DNA of 64,000 nucleotides from Pontibacterium sp049603715 (GCA_049603715.1 JBMYSW010000005.1:1-64000); one strand, 5' to 3'. Positions 25,212 through 38,875 are shown, counted from the stretch's first letter. A program made the numbers and translations. Notes: generated from the letters alone by a model not told the origin.

Positions 25212-25403
25212 TTAGTTACCTGCCTTTTCGTTGAGTACTGTCTTAACGCGTGCGATGTCACGACGAACCTGACCCAACAAATGGCTTTGAGTCAACTGAC
25301 CTGAAGCTTTTTGCATACGCAAGTTGAATTGGTCTTTAAGTAGACCTAGCAATTCTTGCTTCAGTTCTTCTGCGGATTTTTCGCGTAATTCATTCGCTTT
25401 CAT
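25212..25403 (-). CDS. rpmC: 50S ribosomal protein L29
   Basis: 63 residues from the ATG at 25403 (MKANELREKSAEELKQEL); a GTG one codon earlier is less likely. The rplP stop TGA and this ATG overlap by one base (TGATG). QLTQSHLLGQVRRDIARVKT is the L29 signature. It forms part of the exit-tunnel rim that binds SRP and trigger factor. Confidence 0.96.
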   Translation of the reverse strand: MKANELREKSAEELKQELLGLLKDQFNLRMQKASGQLTQSHLLGQVRRDIARVKTVLNEKAGN

Positions 25404-25816
25404 CACATCACCGTCCGTTTAACAACAGTTGCAGAAACAGGCAGCTTAGCTTGAGCTAGTGCGAAAGCTTCGCGAGCCAACGACTCAGGTACGCCGCTCA
25501 TTTCGAACAACATACGACCTGGTTGGATCTGCGCTACCCAGTATTCAACGCTACCCTTACCTTTACCCATACGAACCTCAAGAGGCTTGCCGGTAATTGG
25601 CTTGTCAGGGAAGATGCGAATCCAGATTTTACCACCACGTTTTACGTGACGAGTCATCGTACGACGTGCTGCTTCAATCTGACGCGAAGTGATGCGTCCG
25701 CGCTCAGTAGCTTTAAGACCGTATTCGCCAAAGCTTACTTTGCTACCACGCTGTGCAAGACCGCGGTTACGGCCTTTCATCACCTTACGGAACTTTAATC
25801 GTTTAGGTTGTAACAT
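25403..25816 (-). CDS. rplP: 50S ribosomal protein L16
   Basis: 137 residues. LQPKRLKFRKVMKGRNRG at the start, RQIEAARRTMTRHVKRGG near residue 45 and the block RMGKGKGSVEYWVA near 82 (containing the Arg that is hydroxylated in many species) are present. It shapes the A-site tRNA path. Overlaps rpmC by one base. Confidence 0.98.
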   Translation of the reverse strand: MLQPKRLKFRKVMKGRNRGLAQRGSKVSFGEYGLKATERGRITSRQIEAARRTMTRHVKRGGKIWIRIFPDKPITGKPLEVRMGKGKGSVEYWVAQIQPGRMLFEMSGVPESLAREAFALAQAKLPVSATVVKRTVM

Positions 25817-25827
25817 TGACGTTTACC

Positions 25828-26508
25828 TCACTTACCTTTCTTCTTAGGCGCGTTTTTCTCGGCACGTACCTGTTCGATACCACCAAGAACTTCACCTTTG
25901 AAGATCCAGACTTTAACGCCAATCACACCGTAAGTAGTGTGTGCTTCGTAAGTAGCGTAATCAATGTTTGCACGCAAAGTGTGCAATGGAACGCGACCTT
26001 CACGGTACCATTCAGTACGCGCGATTTCAGCACCACCCAAACGACCGCTTGCTTGAATCTTGATACCTTTAGCACCAAGACGCATAGCGTTTTGTACCGC
26101 GCGCTTCATAGCACGACGGAACATAACACGACGCTCTAGCTGGCTAGCAACGTTTTGCGCTACCAATTTGCCATCTAGTTCAGGCTTACGAATTTCTTCG
26201 ATGTTGATTTGAACTGGAACACCCATCATTTCTGATGCAGCGTTACGTAGTTTCTCAACGTCTTCGCCTTTTTTACCAATCACGATGCCTGGACGGGCTG
26301 TGTGGATGGTAATTTTTGCATTCTGTGCAGGACGCTCGATCTCGATGCGGCTTACAGATGCATTTTTTAGCTGCTCATCCAAGTAACTACGTACTTGCAA
26401 GTCATTTAGCAGCTTGTCAGCGTATTCGCTCTTATCGGCATACCACACAGAAGTGTGATCTTTGACGATTCCAAGCCGAATACCTGTAGGATTTACTTTC
26501 TGACCCAT
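25828..26508 (-). CDS. rpsC: 30S ribosomal protein S3
   Basis: 226 residues. GQKVNPTGIRLGIVKDHTS opens the protein; a KH domain with PGIVIGKKGEDVEKLR sits near residue 75; the C-terminal domain has YGVIGVKVWIFKGE. Part of the mRNA entry channel helicase centre. 11 nt after which rplP starts. Confidence 0.98.
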   Translation of the reverse strand: MGQKVNPTGIRLGIVKDHTSVWYADKSEYADKLLNDLQVRSYLDEQLKNASVSRIEIERPAQNAKITIHTARPGIVIGKKGEDVEKLRNAASEMMGVPVQINIEEIRKPELDGKLVAQNVASQLERRVMFRRAMKRAVQNAMRLGAKGIKIQASGRLGGAEIARTEWYREGRVPLHTLRANIDYATYEAHTTYGVIGVKVWIFKGEVLGGIEQVRAEKNAPKKKGK

Positions 26509-26533
26509 GTCAAACTCTCCTAGCAGTCAGCTC

Positions 26534-26866
26534 TTAGTCAGCCACCTTAACGGTGATATGGCACGAGCGTTTTAGAATTCGATCTGCACGACCTTTCGCA
26601 CGCGGTTTAATACGTTTCATAGTCATACCTTCGTCAACGAAGACAGTTGAAACGCGTAGCTCATCAATATCAGCACCTTCGTTGTGCTCAGCGTTAGCTA
26701 CAGCAGACTCAAGTACTTTTTTCATGATCGCCGCACCTTTTTTAGTGCTAAACGCCAATGTATTTAGAGCTTCATCCACAGATTTACCGCGGATTTGATC
26801 AGCAACAAGACGAGCCTTCTGGGCAGAGATGCGAGCGCCTTTAAGCGTAGCGGCTACTTCTGTCAT
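26534..26866 (-). CDS. rplV: 50S ribosomal protein L22
   Basis: 110 residues. ARISAQKARLVADQIRGKSV near the start and the loop region MKRIKPRAKGRADRILKR near residue 85 that reaches into the exit tunnel are typical; no deletion in the macrolide-resistance loop is apparent. 25 nt upstream of rpsC. Confidence 0.98.
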   Translation of the reverse strand: MTEVAATLKGARISAQKARLVADQIRGKSVDEALNTLAFSTKKGAAIMKKVLESAVANAEHNEGADIDELRVSTVFVDEGMTMKRIKPRAKGRADRILKRSCHITVKVAD

Positions 26867-26875
26867 AACTCCCCC

Positions 26876-27154
26876 TTACTTCTTCTTAGCTTTCTTGTCG
26901 GCTGCGTGACCGCGATACGTACGTGTCGCAGCGAACTCACCGAGTTTGTGACCAACCATGTCTTCAGTAACGAATACTGGGACATGTTGACGGCCGTTGT
27001 GTACTGCAATCGTCAAACCGACAAAGTTCGGGAAGACGGTAGAACGACGTGACCAAGTTTTGATTGGACGACGATCGTTGCTCTCAATTGCAGCTTCTAC
27101 CTTTTTCAACAGGTGAAGGTCGATAAATGGACCTTTCTTCAGTGAACGTGGCAC
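26876..27154 (-). CDS. rpsS: 30S ribosomal protein S19
   Basis: 92 residues. PRSLKKGPFIDLHLLKKVE and the block VTEDMVGHKLGEFAATRTY are the S19 signatures. Located in the head of the small subunit with S13. 12 nt after rplB. Confidence 0.98.
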   Translation of the reverse strand: MPRSLKKGPFIDLHLLKKVEAAIESNDRRPIKTWSRRSTVFPNFVGLTIAVHNGRQHVPVFVTEDMVGHKLGEFAATRTYRGHAADKKAKKK

Positions 27155-27166
27155 AGCTGTATCCTC

Positions 27167-27994
27167 TTACTTAGCCTGACGACGGCGTACGATTAGTTTA
27201 TCGGTACGCTTGTTCTTGCGAGTCTTGTAACCCTTAGTCGGCACACCCCATGGTGTCACAGGATGACGACCACCAGACGTACGACCTTCACCACCACCGT
27301 GTGGGTGGTCAACCGGGTTCATCGCCACACCGCGTACGGTTGGACGAACACCACGCCAGCGCTTCGCGCCCGCTTTACCTAGTTGACGAAGTGAATGTTC
27401 AGAGTTACCTACTTCACCCAATGTTGCGCGACATTCGATTGATACTTTACGCATTTCGCCAGAACGCAAACGTAGGGTTACGTGTGCACCCTCACGCGCT
27501 ACTAGCTGAGCAGAAGTACCCGCAGAACGTGCCATTTGAGCACCTTTACCCGGCTTCAGTTCGATACAGTGCACAACAGTACCCACTGGGATGTTACGCA
27601 ACGGCAAACAGTTACCTGGTTTAATGTCAGCGTCTACACCAGACATGATTGGAGTGCCCGCAGACACACCTTTTGGTGCAATAATGTAACGACGCTCACC
27701 ATCTGCATACTTAAGCAAAGCAATGTTTGCAGAACGGTTTGGATCGTATTCAAGACGCTCAACAACCGCTGGAATTCCGTCTTTGTTACGACGGAAATCG
27801 ATCACACGGTACGCTTGCTTATGACCACCACCAATGTGACGAGTCGTAATGCGACCGTAGTGGTTACGACCACCGGATTTTGATTTCTTTTCTGTTAGAG
27901 ATGCTAAAGGCTTACCTTTATGCAGCTCAGAATTGACCACCTTAACAACGTGACGACGTCCCGCAGAGGTTGGCTTAGTTTTAGTCACTGCCAT
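27167..27994 (-). CDS. rplB: 50S ribosomal protein L2
   Basis: 275 residues. The C-terminal block MNPVDHPHGGGEGRTSGG includes the His close to the peptidyl transferase centre, and RHIGGGHKQAYRVIDF lies near residue 55. Usual length. 14 nt after rplW. Confidence 0.98.
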   Translation of the reverse strand: MAVTKTKPTSAGRRHVVKVVNSELHKGKPLASLTEKKSKSGGRNHYGRITTRHIGGGHKQAYRVIDFRRNKDGIPAVVERLEYDPNRSANIALLKYADGERRYIIAPKGVSAGTPIMSGVDADIKPGNCLPLRNIPVGTVVHCIELKPGKGAQMARSAGTSAQLVAREGAHVTLRLRSGEMRKVSIECRATLGEVGNSEHSLRQLGKAGAKRWRGVRPTVRGVAMNPVDHPHGGGEGRTSGGRHPVTPWGVPTKGYKTRKNKRTDKLIVRRRQAK

Positions 27995-28008
27995 GATCTA
28001 ACCCCCTA

Positions 28009-28305
28009 TTACTCGCCACCGACGAAATCAATTTCAGAGCCGTCAGCAAGACATACGTACGCCTTACGAACATCAGCACGCTTGCCAAAACCACGCGCAG
28101 TACGCTTAGTTTTGCCTTTCACGTTACAGATGTTTACGCCTTTAACTTTTACGTCAAATAGCGCTTCTACAGCTGCTTTGATTTCTGGTTTAGTAGCGTC
28201 TTTAGTAACGCGGAATACCACCTGCTGAGAGTTATCAGCTACGATGGTCGCTTTTTCAGAGATGTGCGGCCCAAGCAGCACTTTGTACAAGCGTTCCTGG
28301 TTCAT
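28009..28305 (-). CDS. rplW: 50S ribosomal protein L23
   Basis: 98 residues. LLGPHISEKATIVADNS near the start and KAYVCLADGSEIDF at the end are L23 features. It is the main docking site for trigger factor and SRP at the exit tunnel. Start and rplD stop overlap as ATGA. Confidence 0.98.
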   Translation of the reverse strand: MNQERLYKVLLGPHISEKATIVADNSQQVVFRVTKDATKPEIKAAVEALFDVKVKGVNICNVKGKTKRTARGFGKRADVRKAYVCLADGSEIDFVGGE

Positions 28306-28907
28306 GCCAACACCTCTTCAACTTTTTTCAGCGCATCCACAGTTAGTAGAACTTTCTCGAAGCCTACCAAGCTTACTGGATCGATACCTGCGGTATCACG
28401 CACGTCAACGTTTGGCACATTGCGCGCAGCAAGGAACAAGTTAGCTTCTAGCTCTGCAGTAATTAGCAGCACGTTAGAAAGCTCTAGTTCGTTTAGCTTC
28501 GCAATGAACTCTTTAGTTTTTGGACCTTCAACTTTGAAGTCTTCAACGATGACTAAGCGATCCTGACGAGCAAGCTCAGAGAAGATGCAACGCATAGCAC
28601 CGCGGTACATTTTCTTGTTTACTTTCTGAGCGTGGTCACGTGGCTGAGCAGCGAAAGTTACACCACCAGTACGCCAGATTGGCGAACGAGATGTACCAGC
28701 ACGCGCACGACCAGTGCCCTTTTGACGCCATGGCTTAGCACCACCGCCAGACACAGCTGAACGATTTTTTTGGGCTTTAGTGCCCTGACGAGCGCCAGAC
28801 AGGTAAGCAGTTACTACCTGGTGTACTAGCGCTTCATTGAAGTCTTTACCAAAAGCTAGGTCGGATACTTCTACCGAACCCTGAGCTCCAGCTAGATTCA
28901 GATTCAT
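28302..28907 (-). CDS. rplD: 50S ribosomal protein L4
   Basis: 201 residues. The extended loop region RNRSAVSGGGAKPWRQKGTG-like sequence near residues 45-65 reaches the exit tunnel; GTGRARAGTSRSPIWRTGG follows. In E. coli L4 also represses the S10 operon through its leader. Here the predicted leader is much shorter (see the S10 promoter). Confidence 0.98.
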   Translation of the reverse strand: MNLNLAGAQGSVEVSDLAFGKDFNEALVHQVVTAYLSGARQGTKAQKNRSAVSGGGAKPWRQKGTGRARAGTSRSPIWRTGGVTFAAQPRDHAQKVNKKMYRGAMRCIFSELARQDRLVIVEDFKVEGPKTKEFIAKLNELELSNVLLITAELEANLFLAARNVPNVDVRDTAGIDPVSLVGFEKVLLTVDALKKVEEVLA

Positions 28908-28918
28908 TTCAAACCCCC

Positions 28919-29557
28919 TTAGGCGCCAGCTTTAACAGCCGGTTTAACGATAACGTCACCGCCGGTTGCACCCGGAACAGCACCTTTAACCAACAACAGG
29001 TTACGCTCAGCATCAACGCGAACGATTTCTAGGGACTGAACGGTTACGCGTTCTGCACCCATGTGACCTGCCATTTTCTTGCCTTTCCAAACACGACCTG
29101 GAGTCTGACATTGACCAATTGAACCCGGAGCACGGTGCGATAGTGAGTTACCGTGAGTCGCGTCTTGCATGGAGAAGTTCCAGCGCTTAATACCGCCTTG
29201 GAAACCTTTACCTTTAGACTGACCAGTAACATCTACTGATTGACCTGCTTCGAAGCGCGCAACAGTTAGCTCATCACCAACGTTGACTTCTTCGTCACCC
29301 GACAGGCGAAACTCCCATAAACCGCGACCAGCTTCAACGCCAGCTTTAGCAAAGTTACCTGCTTCTGGTTTAGTCAGGCGGTTAGCCTTCTTAGAACCAG
29401 TAGTAACTTGTACCGCAGCGTAGTCGTCGCTTTCTAGCGTTTTTACACGCGTAACACGGTTCGGTTCCACTTCGATGACGGTGACTGGCACGGATACGCC
29501 ATCTTCAGTGAAGATGCGTGTCATACCCGCTTTACGTCCGATAAGACCTACAGACAT
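28919..29557 (-). CDS. rplC: 50S ribosomal protein L3
   Basis: 212 residues. GLIGRKAGMTRIFTEDG begins the protein, and GSIGQCQTPGRVWKGKKM near residue 148 holds the Gln methylated by PrmB in related species. It contacts the peptidyl transferase ring. The gap to rpsJ is 118 nt, longer than its neighbours, and shows no clear promoter. Confidence 0.98.
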   Translation of the reverse strand: MSVGLIGRKAGMTRIFTEDGVSVPVTVIEVEPNRVTRVKTLESDDYAAVQVTTGSKKANRLTKPEAGNFAKAGVEAGRGLWEFRLSGDEEVNVGDELTVARFEAGQSVDVTGQSKGKGFQGGIKRWNFSMQDATHGNSLSHRAPGSIGQCQTPGRVWKGKKMAGHMGAERVTVQSLEIVRVDAERNLLLVKGAVPGATGGDVIVKPAVKAGA

Positions 29558-29675
29558 TTACTTTAACCTCTTGCCAGTTGTGTACGGGGCTGTTACCCAC
29601 TACGGCTGCCCTTTCCAGAGCATTCCACACTAAATAAGCGCTTCATTAATAAATTAATTCTGCGCAGTGCCTTGA

Positions 29676-29987
29676 TTAGCCGAGACTGATCTGCACTTCT
29701 ACACCCGCAGCTAGATCTAGCTTCATCAATGCGTCAACAGTTTTTTCTGTTGGCTCAACGATGTCTAGAACACGCTTGTGAGTACGGATTTCATATTGAT
29801 CGCGCGCATCTTTGTTTACGTGCGGAGAAATCAGAACTGTGAAGCGTTCTTTGCGAGTTGGAAGCGGGATCGGGCCCCGTACCTGAGCGCCAGTACGCTT
29901 TGCAGTATCAACGATTTCCTGCGCAGACGTATCGATCAGGCGATGATCAAAGGCTTTCAGACGAATACGAATTTTCTGATTCTGCAT
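29676..29987 (-). CDS. rpsJ: 30S ribosomal protein S10 (NusE)
   Basis: 103 residues from the ATG at 29987 (MQNQKIRIRLKAFDHRLID). A GTG at 29996 adds three residues and is better spaced from the AGGA sequence, so the true start is uncertain. GPIPLPTRKERFTVLISPHV is the S10 signature. Besides its ribosomal role it pairs with NusB and NusG in transcription-translation coupling. First gene of the S10 operon. Confidence 0.97.
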   Translation of the reverse strand: MQNQKIRIRLKAFDHRLIDTSAQEIVDTAKRTGAQVRGPIPLPTRKERFTVLISPHVNKDARDQYEIRTHKRVLDIVEPTEKTVDALMKLDLAAGVEVQISLG

Positions 29988-30019
29988 TTCGATCACACAT
30001 TTCCTAACGGTTGTGAAAC

Positions 30020-30087
30020 GGCTCTTGCCGTCCCTCCCCTACATAGAGAGGGACGCAAATTCTACTTATTGTAGGGGTTTTGGTCAA
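30020..30087 (-). promoter_or_regulatory. S10 operon promoter and short leader hairpins
   Basis: On the minus strand -35 TTGACC (30082-30087) and -10 TAGAAT (30059-30064) are 17 nt apart. The transcript would start near 30052, leaving about 60 nt of leader with two hairpins: GTCCCTC (30048-30054) with GAGGGAC (30030-30036), and CGGC/GCCG (30020-30031). The promoter lies just after the tuf terminator. Confidence 0.75.
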
Positions 30088-30141
30088 CTGTATTTTTTAT
30101 AACCAACCAAATTATTTTACCCTACAATTTTTAGACATAAA

Positions 30142-30165
30142 AAAAGGGGCCCTAAGGCCCCTTTT
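30142..30165. terminator. Terminator after tuf
   Basis: Ten-bp arms AAAAGGGGCC (30142-30151) and GGCCCCTTTT (30156-30165) around a CTAA loop, flanked by A or T runs on both sides. It lies 16 nt past the EF-Tu stop on the minus strand and separates the str operon from the S10 operon. Confidence 0.92.
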
Positions 30166-30181
30166 CTATCTCAAGCAATAA

Positions 30182-31405
30182 TTACTTGATGATTTTAGAT
30201 ACTACACCAGCACCTACAGTACGACCACCTTCACGGATAGCGAAGCGTAGACCTTCTTCCATCGCGATTGGGTTGATCAAGGTAACAGACATTTGAACGT
30301 TGTCACCAGGCATTACCATTTCAACACCTTCTGGAAGCTCACAAGCACCAGTGATGTCAGTAGTACGGAAGTAGAACTGCGGACGGTAGCCTTTAAAGAA
30401 TGGAGTGTGACGACCACCTTCATCTTTAGATAGTACGTATACTTCGCCTTCGAACTCAGTGTGAGGAGTGATAGTACCTGGCTTAGCTAGTACTTGACCA
30501 CGCTCAACTTCGTCACGCTTAGTACCACGTAGTAGGGCACCGATGTTCTCACCTGCACGACCTTCGTCAAGCAGCTTACGGAACATCTCTACACCAGTAC
30601 AAGTAGTAGTTTGGGTGTCACGGATACCAACGATTTCGATTTCGTTACCAACGTTAACGATACCACGCTCTACACGGCCAGTTACTACAGTACCACGACC
30701 AGAGATAGAGAATACGTCCTCGATAGGCATTAGGAATGGCTGATCGATCGCACGCTCTGGCTCAGGGATGTAAGTATCTAGCGCTTCAACTAGGTTCTTA
30801 ACCGCAGTAGTACCAAGTTCGTTGTCGTCTTCACCGTTAAGCGCCATTAGAGCAGAACCAGCGATGATTGGAGTATCGTCGCCAGGGAATTCGTAAGTGT
30901 CTAGCAACTCACGGATTTCCATTTCTACTAGCTCTAGCATCTCAGCGTATTCTTCAGAATCAACGCCGCCACAATCTTCAGCAAGAAGGTCAGCTTTGTT
31001 TAGGAATACAACGATGTAAGGTACACCTACCTGACGAGAAAGCAGGATGTGCTCACGAGTCTGAGGCATAGGGCCGTCAGTTGCGCCACAAACAAGAATA
31101 GCGCCGTCCATTTGAGCAGCACCAGTGATCATGTTTTTAACGTAGTCGGCGTGTCCTGGGCAGTCCACGTGCGCGTAGTGACGAATAGTAGAATCGTACT
31201 CAACGTGTGAAGTAGCGATTGTGATACCACGCTCACGCTCTTCAGGAGCGTTGTCGATTTGGTCAAACGCTTTCATTTCACCACCGAAAACTTCTGCACA
31301 TACACGAGTAAGTGCAGCAGTTAGAGTAGTTTTACCATGGTCAACGTGACCGATAGTACCAACGTTTACGTGCGGCTTAGAGCGTTCAAATGATTGTTTA
31401 GCCAC
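30182..31405 (-). CDS. tuf: Elongation factor Tu
   Basis: 407 residues with a GTG start. GTPase that delivers aminoacyl-tRNA. G motifs are all present: GHVDHGKTT near residue 18, DCPGH near 80, NKAD near 135 and GSAL near 173; domains 2 and 3 follow. The 407-residue form has a short insertion (FGGEMKAFDQIDN and ALNGEDDNELG) shared by several marine Gammaproteobacteria. Last gene of the str operon; a second copy is missing from the usual tRNA-linked site in this window. Confidence 0.98.
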   Translation of the reverse strand: MAKQSFERSKPHVNVGTIGHVDHGKTTLTAALTRVCAEVFGGEMKAFDQIDNAPEERERGITIATSHVEYDSTIRHYAHVDCPGHADYVKNMITGAAQMDGAILVCGATDGPMPQTREHILLSRQVGVPYIVVFLNKADLLAEDCGGVDSEEYAEMLELVEMEIRELLDTYEFPGDDTPIIAGSALMALNGEDDNELGTTAVKNLVEALDTYIPEPERAIDQPFLMPIEDVFSISGRGTVVTGRVERGIVNVGNEIEIVGIRDTQTTTCTGVEMFRKLLDEGRAGENIGALLRGTKRDEVERGQVLAKPGTITPHTEFEGEVYVLSKDEGGRHTPFFKGYRPQFYFRTTDITGACELPEGVEMVMPGDNVQMSVTLINPIAMEEGLRFAIREGGRTVGAGVVSKIIK

Positions 31406-31446
31406 GATTAATTCCTCTTAAGCGAATTAGGCAATTTTAGGCAAAA

Positions 31447-33540
31447 TTATTTTGAGTTGATTACAGCTTCAGCAATGTTTGCTGGCGCTTCTGCGTAATC
31501 GTCAAATTCCATAGAGTAGGTCGCGCGACCTTGAGTCGCTGAGCGAAGATCAGTTGCATAACCGAACATTTCACCCAGTGGTACCGCTGCGCGGATTACT
31601 TTACCAGAAGTCGAGTCTTCCATACCTTGTACGAGACCACGACGACGGTTAAGGTCACCCATCACATCACCCATGTACTCTTCTGGCGTTACAACTTCTA
31701 CTTTCATCATTGGCTCAAGTAGGCAAGGACTAGCTTCTTGCGCGTACTTTTTAAGAGCTTGAGAAGCAGCGATTTTAAACGCCATTTCGTTAGAGTCAAC
31801 ATCATGGAAAGAACCATCGTACAAACGCGCTTTTAGGCCGATCAACGGGTAACCCGCGATAACACCATTTTGCATTTGTTCGGCGATACCTTTTTCGATA
31901 GCTGGAATGTATTCCTTAGGAATAACACCACCTACGATCTCGTTGATGAACTCCAAACCTTCCTCATCAGACGGACTGAACTCAACAACAACGTGACCGT
32001 ATTGACCACGACCACCAGACTGACGAGCAAACTTGTGGTTTGCATCAACGGTCTGACGAATCTTCTCACGGTATGCAACCTGAGGCTTACCGATGTTTGC
32101 TTCTACTTTGAACTCACGCTTCATACGATCAACGATGATGTCCAAGTGAAGCTCACCCATACCAGAGATGATGGTTTGGCCAGATTCTTGGTCTGTTTCT
32201 ACGCGGAAAGATGGATCTTCTTGCGCCAGTTTACCTAGAGCAATACCCATTTTCTCTTGGTCAGCTTTAGACTTAGGCTCAACCGCTACAGAGATTACAG
32301 GCTCTGGGAATTCCATACGCTCAAGAACGATTTTATCGTCGATTGAACATAGAGTATCACCAGTAGTTACATCTTTAAGGCCGATCATCGCAGCGATGTC
32401 GCCCGCGCGCACTTCTTTGATCTCTTCACGAGAGTTAGAGTGCATTTGTACCATACGACCGATACGTTCTTTCTTCTGTTTAACAGAGTTGTAAACGCTG
32501 TCACCAGATTGAAGAACGCCCGAGTATACGCGTACGAACGTTAGTGTACCCACGAATGGGTCGGTAGCGATTTTGAATGCCAACGACGCGAATGGCGCGC
32601 TGTCATCTGCTTCACGAGTTGCAACGGTTTCGTCTGCATCGTCAAGCGTACCTTCGATCGCTTTAACGTCTTTTGGAGAAGGCATGTATTCAATAACAGC
32701 ATCAAGTACCGCTTGAACACCTTTGTTCTTAAACGCAGAACCACACTGCATAAGAACGATTTCGTTGTCTAGAGTCAATTGACGCAATGCACCCTTGATC
32801 TCTTCTTCAGACAACTCACCTTCTTCAAGGTATTTTTCCATCAACTCTTCGGTAGCTTCAGCCGCAGCTTCAACCATTTCTTCACGTAGAGTTTCAGCTT
32901 TGTCTTGAAGATCCGCAGGGATATCTTCAAGCTCGTACGTCATACCTTGATCTTCTTCGTTCCACATGATTGCTTTCATGCGAATTAAGTCAACAACGCC
33001 TTTAAACTCATCTTCCGCACCGATTGGGAAGTTGATTGGCACAGCACGCGCGCCTAGACGATCTTTAAGCTGTTGAACAACCATAAAGAAGTCTGCACCG
33101 GCACGGTCCATTTTGTTGACGAATACCATACGAGGCACTTCGTATTTGTTTGCTTGACGCCAAACTGTTTCAGTTTGAGGCTGTACGCCAGAAGACGCAC
33201 AAAGCACAACTACAGCGCCATCAAGTACACGCAAAGAACGTTCTACTTCGATAGTGAAGTCAACGTGTCCCGGAGTATCGATGATGTTAACGCGGTGCTC
33301 ATCAAACTGCTGGTTCATACCACTCCAGAAACAGGTGGTAGCAGCAGAAGTGATGGTAATACCACGCTCTTGCTCTTGTTCCATCCAGTCCATGGTAGCA
33401 GCGCCATCATGTACCTCACCGATTTTGTGAGATAGACCTGTGTAGAACAATACACGCTCAGTAGTAGTCGTTTTGCCGGCGTCTACGTGCGCACAGATAC
33501 CGATGTTACGGTAACGTGCGATAGGAGTTTTACGAGCCAC
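31447..33540 (-). CDS. fusA: Elongation factor G
   Basis: 697 residues, GTG start preceded by AGAGGA. Translocase GTPase: AHVDAGKTTTTERVL near residue 17, DTPGHVDFTIEVE near 88 and NKMDRAGADF near 142; domains II-V follow, including GQYGHVVVEFSP (domain IV region). Standard length; no interruption. Lies between rpsG (20 nt) and tuf (41 nt). Confidence 0.98.
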   Translation of the reverse strand: MARKTPIARYRNIGICAHVDAGKTTTTERVLFYTGLSHKIGEVHDGAATMDWMEQEQERGITITSAATTCFWSGMNQQFDEHRVNIIDTPGHVDFTIEVERSLRVLDGAVVVLCASSGVQPQTETVWRQANKYEVPRMVFVNKMDRAGADFFMVVQQLKDRLGARAVPINFPIGAEDEFKGVVDLIRMKAIMWNEEDQGMTYELEDIPADLQDKAETLREEMVEAAAEATEELMEKYLEEGELSEEEIKGALRQLTLDNEIVLMQCGSAFKNKGVQAVLDAVIEYMPSPKDVKAIEGTLDDADETVATREADDSAPFASLAFKIATDPFVGTLTFVRVYSGVLQSGDSVYNSVKQKKERIGRMVQMHSNSREEIKEVRAGDIAAMIGLKDVTTGDTLCSIDDKIVLERMEFPEPVISVAVEPKSKADQEKMGIALGKLAQEDPSFRVETDQESGQTIISGMGELHLDIIVDRMKREFKVEANIGKPQVAYREKIRQTVDANHKFARQSGGRGQYGHVVVEFSPSDEEGLEFINEIVGGVIPKEYIPAIEKGIAEQMQNGVIAGYPLIGLKARLYDGSFHDVDSNEMAFKIAASQALKKYAQEASPCLLEPMMKVEVVTPEEYMGDVMGDLNRRRGLVQGMEDSTSGKVIRAAVPLGEMFGYATDLRSATQGRATYSMEFDDYAEAPANIAEAVINSK

Positions 33541-33560
33541 AACTTATTCCTCTGAGAATA

Positions 33561-34031
33561 TTAGAAGCGATAATGAGCAAATGCTTTGTTCGCATCAGCC
33601 ATACGGTGCACGTCTTCACGTTTCTTAACTGCTGCACCGCGACCTTCAGCCGCATCTACTAGTTCACCCGCTAGGCGCAACGCCATGGATTTTTCACCAC
33701 GACCGCGAGCGGCGTCTACCAACCAACGCATAGACAAAGCCATACGACGTGCTGGACGAACTTCACAAGGCACTTGGTAAGTCGCACCACCTACACGGCG
33801 AGATTTAACCTCAACCATAGGCTGTACGCTTTCAAGCGCTTTGTCGAATAGTTCGATTGGATCTTGGTTAGTGCGCTCTTGGATTTTATCCAATGCACCG
33901 TACACGATTTTCTCAGCAACAGATTTCTTACCGCTGATCATTACGTGGTTAATGAATTTTGCCAGTACAATGTTACCAAATTTTGGATCTGGTAAGATTT
34001 CGCGCTTGGCAGCAACTCGTCTTCTAGGCAT
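33561..34031 (-). CDS. rpsG: 30S ribosomal protein S7
   Basis: 156 residues. PRRRVAAKREILPDPKFGN and GGATYQVPCEVRPARRMAL are diagnostic. S7 nucleates the 30S head and in E. coli represses the str operon from the rpsL-rpsG gap. That gap here is 126 nt and can form several stems, consistent with such control but not proving it. Confidence 0.98.
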   Translation of the reverse strand: MPRRRVAAKREILPDPKFGNIVLAKFINHVMISGKKSVAEKIVYGALDKIQERTNQDPIELFDKALESVQPMVEVKSRRVGGATYQVPCEVRPARRMALSMRWLVDAARGRGEKSMALRLAGELVDAAEGRGAAVKKREDVHRMADANKAFAHYRF

Positions 34032-34157
34032 TGATAAGCCCTCTATAGTTAAAAAGGTCTTCAGGTTTACAGGTATTTAAACACCTGGCCTTACTCTTAT
34101 CCTGTCAGGTCCAGTGCCGGGCTATCGCCCGCGCACTTCGCCGTATAGGAATGGCGA

Positions 34158-34532
34158 TTAAGACTTAGGACGCTTAGTACCGTACTTGGAGCGGCCTTGT
34201 TTACGATCGTTCACACCAGAGCAGTCAAGTGCTCCACGAACTGTGTGATAGCGCACACCCGGAAGGTCTTTTACACGACCACCACGAATTAGCACAACAG
34301 AGTGTTCCTGCAAGTTGTGGCCTTCACCACCGATGTAGGATGTCACTTCCATTGAGTTAGTTAGACGAACACGACATACTTTACGCAAAGCTGAGTTCGG
34401 CTTTTTCGGAGTAGTAGTGTAAACACGGGTACACACGCCACGGCGCTGAGGACAAGCCTGCAATGCAGGAACATCACTCTTTTGCACCTTACGTTTACGA
34501 GGCTTGCGCACCAATTGGTTAATAGTTGCCAT
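34158..34532 (-). CDS. rpsL: 30S ribosomal protein S12
   Basis: 124 residues. Decoding-centre protein. TTTPKKPNSALRKVCRVRL carries the Lys that mutates in streptomycin resistance, and VKDLPGVRYHTVRG carries the second Lys and the Asp that is methylthiolated; all are wild type by eye. First gene of the str group, 119 nt after rpoC. Confidence 0.98.
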   Translation of the reverse strand: MATINQLVRKPRKRKVQKSDVPALQACPQRRGVCTRVYTTTPKKPNSALRKVCRVRLTNSMEVTSYIGGEGHNLQEHSVVLIRGGRVKDLPGVRYHTVRGALDCSGVNDRKQGRSKYGTKRPKS

Positions 34533-34572
34533 ATCTTAAGCAAACTCCACAATTTTGATGAGCACTAAAACA

Positions 34573-34627
34573 TTGGGTTTTTTTAAACCCAACACAAAGG
34601 GGCCGAAATTGTACTCAATTTCGGCCC
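34573..34627 (-). terminator. Two hairpins after rpoC
   Basis: GGGCCGAAATTG (34616-34627 read on the minus strand) pairs over 12 bp with CAATTTCGGCCC (34600-34611), loop 4 nt. Then TTGGGTTT (34585-34592) pairs with AAACCCAA (34573-34580) and is followed by TGTTTTAG. Together they probably reduce or end rpoBC transcription before rpsL. No convincing rpsL promoter was found in the remaining gap. Confidence 0.65.
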
Positions 34628-34651
34628 ATAACGTCAAACATTGAATAAAAT

Positions 34652-38875
<4,224 letters not shown>

